Assembly (NCBI RefSeq): GCF_026626705.1
Contig: NZ_JAPNKC010000001.1
Span: 12,711,001 to 12,775,000, forward strand
Length of the DNA: 64,000 nucleotides
Direction of reading: 5' to 3'
Source of the DNA: Pyxidicoccus sp. MSG2
GTDB lineage: Bacteria > Myxococcota > Myxococcia > Myxococcales > Myxococcaceae
Shown: in pieces, positions 53,239-64,000 of the stretch
Layout: the number at the start of each line of letters is the position of its first letter
How positions within the stretch are numbered: position 1 is the first letter of the stretch
Made by a program: the position numbers and the translations under genes
Notes under the pieces: generated by a model
What the model was told of the DNA's origin: nothing
Seen by the model: only the letters and a program-made list of their open reading frames with translations
Database searches by the model: none

Positions 53239-56200
53239 CGCGTCTTCTTCCCGAAGCGGGCGGACAGCTTGTCCAACTGCGCCTGTTTCACCTTGGCCAA
53301 CGGGAAGTCGGACGGGGAGTGGCCTCCCGCATCCGGCGCCCGCGACGCCACCACCAGGGCCTTGAGCCGCGCGAGGAAGTCCTCCGCCACGGCCACCACC
53401 GTCTCGCGACGGTGCAGCGCCTCACTGAACGTCCACAGCACCTCGAGCCGGCCGTCACGCACCGCGCTCGTCACGTCGAGCGCGTACGGGCGGCGCGAGC
53501 TCGGGGCCCGCTGCCGCAGCGATTCCCCTTCCGGCGCGAGCGCGAAGGGCGCCCCCGCGTCCACAGCCCCGTCCACCTGACCCAGGTGGTTGAAGCCGAC
53601 CTCGGCTGAAGGCAGCGCCGCCAGCGACGCGTCCTTCGCCACGTACCGCAGCAGGCCCCAGCCCATGCCCTGCGACGGCACTGCACGCAGTCCTTCCTTC
53701 ACCGCGCGCAGGGACTCGCCCGGCCCGTGCGTGCCTCGCAGGTCCAGGAGCGCCGGGAAGAAGCGCGTGAACCAGCCCACCGTGCGGGAGACATCCACGC
53801 CCGGGAGTACCTCCTCGCGGCCATGGCCCTCCACGTCCACCAGCGCCGTGCTCTTCCCCGTCCAGGCGGCGAGCGCCTGCGCCAGCGCGGTGAGCAGCGG
53901 GTCCTGTGGTTGCGTGTGCCACGCCTTGGGCACGTCGTGCAGCAGGGCCTTCGTCTCCTCCGCGTCCAGCGTCACGCGCACCGTGCGCGCGGTGGCCTCG
54001 GTGTTGACGCCTTCGGAGAAGTCCAGGGGCAGCCGCGCCACCTCGCCCCACGGCCGCTCCAGCCACCACGCGCGCTCCGCCGCCAGCTTCTCCGAGCGCG
54101 CCAGTGACTCCAGCCCGCGCGCCCAGACCTGGAAGGACGTCGTCTTGGGCGGCAGCCGCACCGCCGCGCCCGTCGCGAGCTGCGCATACACCGCCGCCAG
54201 GTCCTCCAGCAGGATGCGCCACGACACCGCGTCCACCACCAAGTGGTGCACCGCCAGCATCAGCCGCGCAGGCCGCCCCGCGTCCGACTCCAGCAGCGCC
54301 GCCTTCACCAGCGGGCCGTCCAGCCGCAGCGACGCTTGCAGCGCTTCCGCCTGCTCCAGCCGCGCGTGCTCCACCGTCACGGGCTCGCCCGGAGCCACGG
54401 ACGCCTGGTGCCAGCCGTCCTCCGCGCGAGCGAAGCGCAGGCGGAGCGCGTCGTGGTGATCCAGAACGTGCGCCAGCGCCCGCTCCAGCAACGCCGGGTC
54501 CAGCGCCGTCTTCACGTCGAGCAGCAGCGACATGTCCCAGTGGTGCGGCGCCTCCAGCCCCAGCTCGAAGAACCAGCGCTGAATCGGCGTGAGCGCCACC
54601 GGTCCCACCACGGGCCCCTGCTCGGCCTGCACGGCGAGCCGCGTCCCCGCGACGGTGGCCAGCCGCGCCACCGTGGGGTTCTGGAAGAGCTGCTTCGGGG
54701 ACAGCTCGATGCCGGCCGCGCGAGCGCGGGTGATGATCTGCAAGCCGAGGATGGAGTCGCCCCCCAGCTCGAAGAAGTCATCGTGGATGCCGACGCGCTC
54801 CACATGGAGCACCTCGCGCCAGAGGGCCACGAGCTTCTCCTCCACCTCCGTGCGCGGCGCCACGGCGGGAGCGCCTCGAGCCTCCGCCGAGCCCGCGTCG
54901 GGCGCGGGCAGCGCGCGGGTGTCCACCTTGCCGTGACGCGTGCGCGGCAGGGCGGCCAGCGTCACGTACGCGGCGGGCACCATGTACGGCGGCAGGCGGG
55001 ACAGCAGCCACGCCTTCATCTCCGTGGTGGTCAGCGCCTCGGTGTTCCCCTCCGTCGCGGGGACGACGTAGGCGACGAGCCGCTTCGGCCCCTTGCCGTC
55101 CTCCCTCGCCACCACCGCGGCCTCCTTCACCGCGGGGCTCGCGACCAGCGCGGCCTCCACCTCGCCCGGTTCGATGCGGAAGCCCCGCACCTTCACCTGC
55201 GTGTCGGAGCGGCCCAGGAACTCCAGCGTCCCGTCCGTGCGCCAGCGCGCCAGGTCTCCCGTGCGGTACATCCTCGCGCCGGGACGCCCGTCGAAGGCAT
55301 CCGCCACGAAACGCTCGGCGGTGAGCGTCGGCTGGCCCAGGTAGCCCCGCGCCACACCGGTGCCGCCCACGTACAGCTCGCCCGGCGCGCCGGGAGGCAT
55401 CAACTGGCGCCGTGCATCCAGCAGGTACACGCGGGCCCCGGGCACCGCCCGGCCGATGGGCACGCTGCCCTGCTCGTCCGGACGCACGCGGTGCACGGTG
55501 CTCCAGACTGTGGCCTCGGTGGGGCCGTACTCGTTGAACAGCGCCACCGTGGGCAGCGCCTCGTGGTGCGCGCGGGCCAGCTCCAGCGGGCACGCCTCGC
55601 CGCCCACGCTCACCGCGCGCAGGCCGGACAGTCCGCCCGGCGGCGCCGCCGCGAGCACCTGCCCGTAGAGCGCCGGCACGGAGATGAGGTGCGTGATGCC
55701 CGCCTTCGCCATCAACTCCGCGAGCTTCCGCGGGTCCTCGCGCTCCTCCATGTCCGGGTAGCGCAGCGTGCCGCCCTCGAAGAGGGACCAGAGCAGGCCC
55801 GCCAGCGAGGCATCGAAGGTGAACGGCGCCAGCGACAGCACGACGCCAGGCACGCCGTACACCGCGCGCCGGGCCCGCGTCGCGGACACGAGCTGCCGGT
55901 GCTCCAGCACCACGCCCCTCGGCCGGCCCGTGGAGCCGGAAGTGTAGACGATGCACGCCGCATGGTGCGCCTCGGGCCCCGGCGTTTCCGCGCCCGCTTC
56001 GGGCAGGGACTCCAGCGACACCACTGCCGTGCCCTCGCGCGCGGGCACTCGTGCGGCCCACGCCCTGGATGTGACGACTGCGCGCGCCCGCGTGTCCTCG
56101 AGGATGCCGGAGATCCGCTCCGCGGGATGCTCCACGTCGAGCACCACCGCCGCGGCCCCCGCGCGCATGACGCCGAGCATTCCCGCCACCACGTCCGCGG

Positions 56201-59200
56201 GCTGCACCAGCGCGAGCGCCACGACGGCATCCGCTCCCACGCCCAGGTCGTGCAGATACCGCGCGAGCCGCGCGGACAGCACGTCCACCTCACGGTAGGT
56301 GAGCCGCCGCGTGCCGTCCTCCACCGCCACCGCGTCCGGCGTACGAGCCACCTGTGCCGCGAAGCGCGCGGGCACCGTGTCCGAGCCGGAGGGCTCGGGG
56401 GCCACGGACGGATTCCACTCCACCAGCAGTCGCCGCAGCTCGGCCTCGGACAGGAGGGAAAGCCGCGACAACCGCTGCTCGGGAGCGGCGGCCACGGACT
56501 CCAGCAGGCGGAGCAGGTGCTCCGACAGCCGGGAGATGGTGTCGGCGTCGAAGAGGTCGGTGTTGTACTCGATGGCGCCCGCCAGCCCCTCCTTCGACTC
56601 CACCAGCTCCAGCGTGAGGTCCAGCTTGGTGGCGCCCGTGGGGACGACGCGGCTGCGGATGTGCACGCCGGCCAGGGACAGCTCGGGCGCGGGCGTGTTG
56701 TGCAGCACGAGCATCGTCTGGAAGATGGGCGTGTGGCTCAAGTCACGGGCCACGTGGAGCGCGTCCACCAGCTTCTCGAAGGGCACCTCCTGGTGCGCGA
56801 AGCCGCCGAGCGCGGAGCGGCGCACGCGGCCGAGCATCTCGACGAAGGTCGGGTCGCCCGACAGGTCCGCACGCAGGGCGATGGAGTTGATGAAGCAGCC
56901 GATGAGCGGCTCCACCTCCGGGCGGTTGCGGCCCGCCACTGGCGTGCCCACCGCGAAGTCCTCCTGGCCGGAGTACGCGTGCAGCAGGGACTGCCATGCC
57001 GCCATCAGCACCATGAAGGGCGTGGCGCCCTCTCGACGGCCCACCGCGGCCAGGGACTCCGCCAGTCGCTTCGGCACGGTGACGGGCAATCGCGCGCCGG
57101 GGTACGTCTGCACCGGAGGCCGGGGCCGGTCCGTGGGCAGGCGCAGCACGGGCACGTCGGACAGCACCTCACGCCACCAGTCCTGCTCGGCCTTCAGCTC
57201 GGGGCCGCGCATCCACTCCTGCTGCCAGACGGAGTAGTCCGCGTACTGCACGGGCAGCGCGGGCAGCGGCGACGGCTGGCCTTCCATGAAGGCCGCGTAC
57301 AGCCGCGCCAGCTCGTGCATCATCACGCCCGCGGACCAGCCGTCCGAGACGATGTGGTGCAGCACGAGCAGCAGCACGTGCTCGGTGTCGCTCACCCGCA
57401 GCAGGGCCGCGCGCATCAGCGGGCCGGTCTGGAGGTCGAACGGGCGGCGCGCCTCCTGCTTCGCCCAGGCGGAGACGTCGTCCTCGCCCGCGCCTTCGGC
57501 CACGGCCAGAACGATGGGCACCTCAAGCGACGGTGCGATGACCTGCACCGAGCCCGAGTCCGCCATGGCGAAGGTGGTCCGGAGGATTTCGTGCCGGCGC
57601 ACCACCTCGTTGAGGGCGCGCTCCAGCGAGGCCACATCCAACGTGCCGCTCATCACGAGCGTGACGGCGTTGTTGTAGGCCACGTTCCCCGGCTCCAGGT
57701 GGTCCAGGTACCAGAGCCGCTGCTGCGCGAAGGACAGCGGCAGCGGCCCCTCTCGCGGGACACGCGGAATCGGCGGAGGGCCCTCGGGCTTCTTCGCCGA
57801 GGCCCCGGGCGTCGCCGCGACCTTCGGCGGCTTCGGACGGCGTGTCGGCACTGGCACGGCGGCCAGCAACTCCAGCGAACCGTCGCCACGGCGCCGCGCG
57901 CGGCGGCCCGTCATCAGCCTGCGCTCCGCCGCTTCCGTGGCCTGGACGATGCGAAGCGACGCGGTGCCCGGCGCGTTCCAGAAGCCGCGAGGGACACCCG
58001 CGCCCGTGACGGCCAGCTCGCCCACCACACCCGGAGGCACCGGTCGGCCCCGCGCGTCGACGACCTCGAACGGAACGGAGCTTCCATTCCCGGATGCGAG
58101 CCACGCGCCGAGCCCCACGTCGTGGCGCACGACCTCCGCACCCAGCGAGCGGGCCAGCGAGGCCGCATCGTCTGGCGTCGCACCCTCCAGCAGCACGCGG
58201 CGAAGGACTCCGGCGGCTCCGTGCACTTCCGACAGCGCGCGGGCCTGCGCCACCGTGCAGTGCAGGTGGGTGATGCCCGTCTCGCGCACCAGTGACAGCA
58301 GCGCCTCCGCCGCACCGGGCCCCTCCTGGAGCATCACGACGGGAACCGGTGCTCCCGGCTCCGGTGCGTAGCGACCGCGCAGCGCATCCAGATGCCGCAG
58401 CCCTTCGAGCGTCGCGTCCACCTCCACGCCGAAGTCCACGAGGCAGGCCACCTCATCCACGTCGAGCCCGCGCACGCGCTCCACCACGGGCCCGCAGGAG
58501 TCGGGCGTGCCGAAGAGGCCGCCGTCTTCCAGGTAACGCTCCAGCCCGTGCTCCAGCAGCGCGTCCACATCCGCGGGCGTCAGCGAGCGCGGGTCCATCT
58601 TCAGTCCCTGGCTGGCGATGAAGCCCGCGAGGATGTCCAGTGAGCTGCGGAAGTAGTTGAGGAGCGGCTGGCGCACGCGCTCGCGCACCCCCGCGGGGTC
58701 AGCGCCCAGGTACGTGTGCATCATCAGGCTCACGTGCCCCCGGCCCGCGTGCCCGTGCTGGCGCCAGGCCTCGCGGTACAGCGCCACCTTCGCGGCCAAT
58801 TCCTCCAGGTGCTGGCCCATCAGGTTGGTGAGCACGTACGCGCCCAACTCGCCCGCCAGGCGGAACGTCTCCGGGCTGCCCGCGGCGGTGAGCCAGACGG
58901 GCAGGTCCTTCTGGACGGGGCGCGGGCGGAGGGACAACTCCACCTCGTCGCCCGCACCATTACGGCGGCGCACCGTGCCTCCGCGCCACAGCGTCCGGAC
59001 CTCCTCGACGCCTCGGAGCATGACCTCCTTGCGGCGCGCGTACCGGTCCGGCGCGAAGACGAAGTCGTTGGCATGCCAGCCCGAGGCAAAGGACACACCC
59101 ACGCGGCCGTCGGACAGGTTGTCCAGGACGGACCACTCCTCCGCCACGAGGACGGGGTCATGCAGCGGGAGCACCACGCTGCCGGCGCGGATGCCCACGC

Positions 59201-62200
59201 GCTCCGTCACCGTGGCCACGCCCGCGCCCACCACGGCCGGCCTCGGGTAGAGGCCACCGAAGGCATGGAAGTGCCGCTCCGGCGTCCACACCGCGGAGAA
59301 GCCATTCGCGTCCGCGAACTTCGCCGCCTCCAGCAGCAGCCGGTACTTGCGCCCACCGAGCGAGTCCTCGTCGTTGGCGAAGAACGACAGGCTGAAGTCC
59401 GGCCCCCGGCGCGCGGCCCCCGAGCCCGCCGACAGCAGGCTGAAACGGGCCCGCTCCTCGGGAAGCACCACGCGCAAGCCCCGCGTGAGGGCCCACAGCA
59501 GCTCCAGGTCCGAGCCCGGCGAGTGGGTCTCCTCCGCCGCGAGCCACGCGCCTTCCGCCGCGTGGCCTGCCGCGTCCAGGTGGTGGAACAGGTCCGCCAC
59601 CGTGCGGTGCGTGTGGATGGCGCGGAGCCGGTCGCCCGAGGGGCCAACTCTTGGCTCCAGGCACACCATCGTCTCCGCCGCCACGTTCGCCGGACGGTGC
59701 CGCGTGAGAGCGTCCGCGCGCGAGGCCCGGAGCATCGACTCCGAAAGGGTCTCCAGGGGATGCGCCGCGCTCGGGGCCCCGGCCCCCGGCAGGAGTGACG
59801 CGCGAGCCAACGCGTCCGTGCCCTTCCCTTCCGCGAGCAGCGTGTCCACATGCAGCACGCGGGCGGCATCCAGCGTCACGCTCGTCCGCACACGCTCGTG
59901 GGTGAGCAGCAGGGGCGCCGGGCCGCCGTCGGGCGCGAGCGAGGACAGCTCGCGAAGCCGCGGCACGGACAGCAGCACATACGCACCACCGGCCTCCAGC
60001 ACCGCCCAGAGCGCCACCACGCGCTCCACGGAGGGCTCCAGGCACACGGCCACCAGCACCTCGGGCCCCACGTCGCGGGCCACCAGCACCGCCGCGAGCC
60101 GCCGCGCCTTCTCACGCAGCTCGCTCCAGGTGACGCTCCGTGCGCCCACCGTGAGCGCCACGGCGCGAGCCTCCTTCGCGGCCCGCGCCTCCAGCAGCGA
60201 CACCGCGGGCACCGTCGCGCGCGCGTCCCTGGACTCCGGCAGCGAAGGGGCCTGCACCGGGGCCAGCGGCAACGCGGACAAACGCAGCTCTGGAGCCGCC
60301 ACCGCGGCGGCGAGCAATGCATCCCAGTGCGCCATCAGTCGCTCCATCGTCGCGGGCTCGAAGCGCTCCACGGCATAGTCCAGCGTGCCGGAGAAACCCT
60401 CCTCGCCCTCGCCCATGGAGATGGAGAGGGATGACAGCACGGCGCCGAACTGCGCCGGTCCGTCCTGGACCTCCATCAGGCTCATCCGCAGGCCCGGCAG
60501 CTCCAGGTGCGGCTCGAAGCGGTTGTGCAGGATGAACAGCGAGTCGAAGACGCGCTCGCGGCCCGTGTCCTTCGCGGGCTCGATTTCCTTCATCAGGTGC
60601 TCATAGGGCACGTCCGGGTGGGCGTACGCCTCCAGCATCACGTCCCGCACGCGCCCGAGCAGCTCGCGGAAGCTCGGGTCGCCGGACAGGTCCGTGCGCA
60701 GCGGCACCGCGTGCGCCACGTAGCCGATGACCGGCTCCAATTCCGGACGGCTCCGGTTGCCGATGGGCGTGCCCACCACCAGGTCATCGCGGCCCGACCA
60801 GCGCGCCAGCAGCGCCTTCCAGGACGCCAGCATCACCATGAACGGGGTGACGCCCTCGCGCTGCGCCAGCGCATGCACCGCGCGGGTCATCTCCGGAGAG
60901 AAGCCCACGTTGCGGCGAGCGCCGCCCAGCGCGGGACCTTCCGGACGCGGACGGTCCACCGGCAGGTCCAGCGCGCCCGGCAGCGACACCAGGCGCTCGC
61001 GCCACGCGGCGGCCTGCGAGGAGAACGCGCCCACCTCCAGCGCCTTCCGCTGCCACGCCGCATAGTCCGCGTACTGCACCGCCAGCTCGGGCAGGGGCGA
61101 CGGCCGGCCCTGCTGGAAGGCGCCGTAGAGCGTTCCCAGTTCCCGTCCGAACACCACCAGCGACCACGTGTCACACACCACGTGGTGGACCGTGACGGCG
61201 AGCAGGTGCTCGTCCGGGGCCAGCCGCAGCAGCCGCGCGCGCACCACGGGCCCGCGCTCGATGTCGAGCGGCCGCGCCGTCTCCGCGTGCACGAGCCTGC
61301 GCGACTCCGCCTCGCACGCCTCTGGCGTGGCACCCGCCACCTGCTCCGCCGTCAGCGGCAGCTTCAGCTCCGGGGCAATGCGAACCACCGTATGCCCGTC
61401 CACCTGGGGGTACGACGTGCGCAGCGCCTCATGCCGCCGCGTCATCGCCTCCAGGCTCCGCTCCAGCACCGCCACGTCCAGCGTGCCGCTCATCCGCAGC
61501 ACCATCGACATGTTCAGCGCCGGGTTGCCCGGTACCGCCTGCTCCAGGGCGACGACGCGCTCCTGCACCACGGACAGCGGCAGCGCACCGTCACGGGGGA
61601 CGCGCACCAGGGGCGGCAGCGCCGCCTCCGTGCTCTCCGCCCCCGTGCCCAGCCGCGCCTGGATGCGCGCCGCCACACCCGCCACGGTGGGCGCCTCGAA
61701 CAAGTCGCTCAGCGGGAGTTGGACGGGGAAGGCCTCGCGAAGGCGCGTCAGCATCTGCGCCGCCATCAGCGAGTTGCCGCCCAGCTCCAGGAAGTCGTCG
61801 TGGATGCCGAAGTCCGTGCGCCCCAGCCGCTCGCGCCAGATGTCCAGCACCTTGCGCTCCACGTCCGTGCGCGGCCCGGCCTTGTCCGCCGGCAGCTCCG
61901 CCACGGGCGCGGGCGTGACTTGCTGTTCCGCATGTAGGGGCGTCGTCGGCTGCGCCGTGGCGACGGCCGGAATGACCGTGGGCACCTCCACCCCGAAGGG
62001 CTGGCGCTCGAAGGGGTACGTCGGCAGCGACAACCGCCGACGCTGCTCGTGCGCGTACACGTCCTGCCAGCGCACCTCCAGGCCCTGCTCCCACAGCGCG
62101 CCAAGCGCCTCGCTCAGCGCCTCGTGCTCCGACGCCTTCACCCCCGCGCGCGGCAGCGAAGCCACCGCCCGCCCCGCGTGCCCGCGCAGTCCCAGCCGAG

Positions 62201-64000
62201 CCAGCGCGGTGAGTGCCTGGTCCGGCCCCACCTCCAGGAACACGGTGCAGCCGTCGGCCTTCAGGGCCTCCAGCCCGTCACCGAAGCGCACCGGCGCCCG
62301 CATCTGCCGCGCCCAGTACGCCGGGTCCGTCGCCTCCTCCGCGCGAATCCACGTGCCGGTGACGCTGGACACGTACGGCACCTGGGGCGCGGACAGCCGC
62401 AGCCCCGACACCACGCGCTTCAGCTCGTCCATCAGCGGCTCCACGTCCGCCGAGTGGAACGCGTGCCCCGCCGGAAGCCGCAGCACGCCGAGCCCTCGCG
62501 ACGTCAGCTCGCGCTCCAGCGCGTCCACCTCGGACGTGGGCCCGGACACCACGCACCGCTCCGGCCCGTTCACCGCGGCCAGCGCCAGCCCACCCGTCAG
62601 CAGCGGACGCACCACCTCCTCCGCCGCGCCCACCGCCGTCATGCTCCCCGCGGGCAGCCGCGCCATCAGTCGCCCGCGCGCCGTCACCAGCGCCAGCGCG
62701 TCCTCCAGCGGCATCACCCCCGCGAGGCACGCCGCCGTGTACTCACCGAAGCTATGCCCCAGCAGCGCGTACGGCTTCACGCCATACGCCTCCCAGAGCC
62801 GGGCCAGCGCGTACTCCACGGAGAACAGCGCCGGCAGCGCGAAGCGCGGGTCCGCCAGCGTGTCGCGCGCGGCCGTCTCCGTTCCAGGCGCTGGCAGCAG
62901 CACGCCGCGCAGCGCTGTCTCCAGCTGCGGCCCCAGCCCCGCCAGGCACGCATCCAGCGCCTCACGGTACGCCGGCTCCGCTGCGTACAGCTCGCGCCCC
63001 ATGCCCACCGACTGCGCGCCCTGCCCCGGAAGGAGGAAGGCCACGCGCCGCTCGCGCGCCGCCGCCACGTCCTCCAGCACCTGCGCCTTGCCCGGAGCCC
63101 GCAGCTTCGCCAGCAGGTCCGCCCGGTCCTTCGCCACCACGGCGCGCCGGTGCCCGAAGCCGCGCCGCCCCACGTTGCGTGTGAAGGCCACGTCCGCGAG
63201 CGCCACGTCGGAGGGCGCGGACTCCAGCCAGTGCGCCAGTTGCCCCGCCGTCGCGTCCAGCGCTCCCGCCGTGCGGGCGGACAGCGTCACCACCTGCGTG
63301 GGCCGGGCGCTCGGCGCGGGCGGCGGAGGCAGCGGCGCCTCTTCCAGCACCGCGTGCGCGTTGGTGCCGCCAATGCCGAACGAGCTGACACCCGCGCGCC
63401 GGGGCACGTCCCCCCGAGGCCAGGGCCGCCGCGAATCCACCACGAAGAAGGGGCTGTTCGCGAAGTCGATGGCCGGATTGGGCCGCTCGAAGTTGAGGCT
63501 GGGCGGCAGCTCTTCATGGTGCAGCGCGAGCGCCGCCTTCATCAGTCCGGCCAGGCCCGCCGCCGTGTCCAGGTGGCCGATGTTCGTCTTCACCGAGCCC
63601 AGGCCGCAGTAGCCCTTCCGGTCCGTCTGCCGCCGGTACGCCCGCGTGAGGGCCGCGACTTCAATCGGGTCACCCAACGCGGTGCCGGTGCCGTGCGCCT
63701 CCACGTAGCCGATGTCCCCCGCCTCCAGCCCCGCGTACGCCAGCGCCTCGCCGATGACGTCCGCCTGCCCCTCCACGCTCGGCGCCGTGTAGCCCACCTT
63801 CAGGCCACCGTCGTTGTTCAGCGCGGAGCCGCGGATGACGGCGTACACGTGGTCACCGTCCCGCAGCGCGTCCTCCAGCGGCTTGAGCACCACCGCCGTC
63901 ACGCCGTTGCCCGGCACCGTGCCGGCCGCCTTCGCGTCGAAGGCGCGGCAGTGTCCGTCCGGGGAGAGAATCATCCCGTCCTGGAAGAGGTAGCCCGTGC
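53235..64000 (-). CDS. Hybrid PKS-NRPS with embedded luciferase-like monooxygenase (5' end outside window)
   Basis: The frame is open at 64000 and continues upstream; about 3588 codons are visible. Domains in order, numbering from 63974: KS, C-terminal part (1-215; HGTGT, NIGHLD; active cysteine outside the window); AT (308-610; GHSFGEYTAA, HAFH motif, so malonyl-CoA is likely); ACP (Ser about 733 in GGNSLMAAQ), no KR/DH/ER; C (795-1228; HHVVCDTWS); degenerate A, N-part (1253-1518); luciferase-like FMN monooxygenase (1524-1866; WTPERHFHAFGGLYP, SGWHANDFVFAP); degenerate A, C-part (1869-2048); C (2072-2500); A (2505-3005; code DAAIVVEVW, unassigned); T (Ser 3074) and E (3129-3568; HHLVVDAVSW, EGHGREE). 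It feeds the NRPS at 53238 through an ATGA overlap. Confidence 0.93.

Overview
The window is very GC-rich bacterial DNA. Its gene content points to a myxobacterium (Myxococcus, Corallococcus or a relative): a lonV-type Lon protease, a split ImuA-ImuB/DnaE2 mutasome preceded by myxobacterial-style LexA boxes, an MXAN_0049-type (Imm11) immunity gene, many secreted lipoproteins, and a giant PKS-NRPS assembly line. The genus is inferred from gene content only.

Layout. 1-5.6 kb: the end of a WbqC-like gene, an AAA+ ATPase with a repetitive disordered N-terminus, a secreted two-repeat protein, an Imm11-family immunity gene whose frame runs into its neighbour, and an AidB-like acyl-CoA dehydrogenase. 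5.6-7.7 kb: a lower-GC island with an AAA ATPase and an HNH nuclease, matching a Septu-type (PtuA/PtuB) phage-defence pair. 8-11 kb: dnaE2 with a hairpin terminator and a LexA-like box. 11-12.9 kb: a PAS-PAS histidine kinase translationally joined to a frameshifted, truncated response regulator. 13-23.9 kb: housekeeping and secreted-protein genes (alpha/beta hydrolase, NfeD plus stomatin, ABC-F ATPase, metzincin-type protease, lipoproteins, nucleotide-sugar epimerase, FHA protein, a small Cys-rich lipoprotein), plus a decayed second Imm11 C-terminus. 24.3-26.8 kb: imuB and imuA, with the same LexA-like box as dnaE2. 26.9-31 kb: a vWA lipoprotein, lon with a strong terminator, and a cell-wall amidase.

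32-64 kb is one PKS-NRPS gene cluster, transcribed entirely on the minus strand and continuing beyond the window. In biosynthetic order it reads KS(partial)-AT-ACP; C-[degenerate A split by a luciferase-like monooxygenase, no carrier]; C-A-T-E; C-A-T-E; C-A-T; C-A-T; C-A-T; C-A-T; C-A-T-TE. Adenylation pocket residues read by eye give: unknown (D), D-Asn, Gly, unknown (Val-like clade), Glu, Phe, Ser. The last two open frames (31985-38563 and 38098-53238) are almost certainly one gene of about 7,084 codons, split by a one-base deletion in a GGGG run at 38506-38509. The product is an unidentified lipid/polyketide-capped or longer peptide with an oxidised C2 unit; the first modules lie outside the window.

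How the parts work together: dnaE2 and imuAB probably form one SOS-controlled mutagenic translesion system despite being 13 kb apart. The Septu-like pair and the immunity genes form a small conflict/defence layer. The assembly line ends, tail to tail, against the amidase-lon side, where the cluster boundary is sharp and no resistance, transport or tailoring gene is visible.
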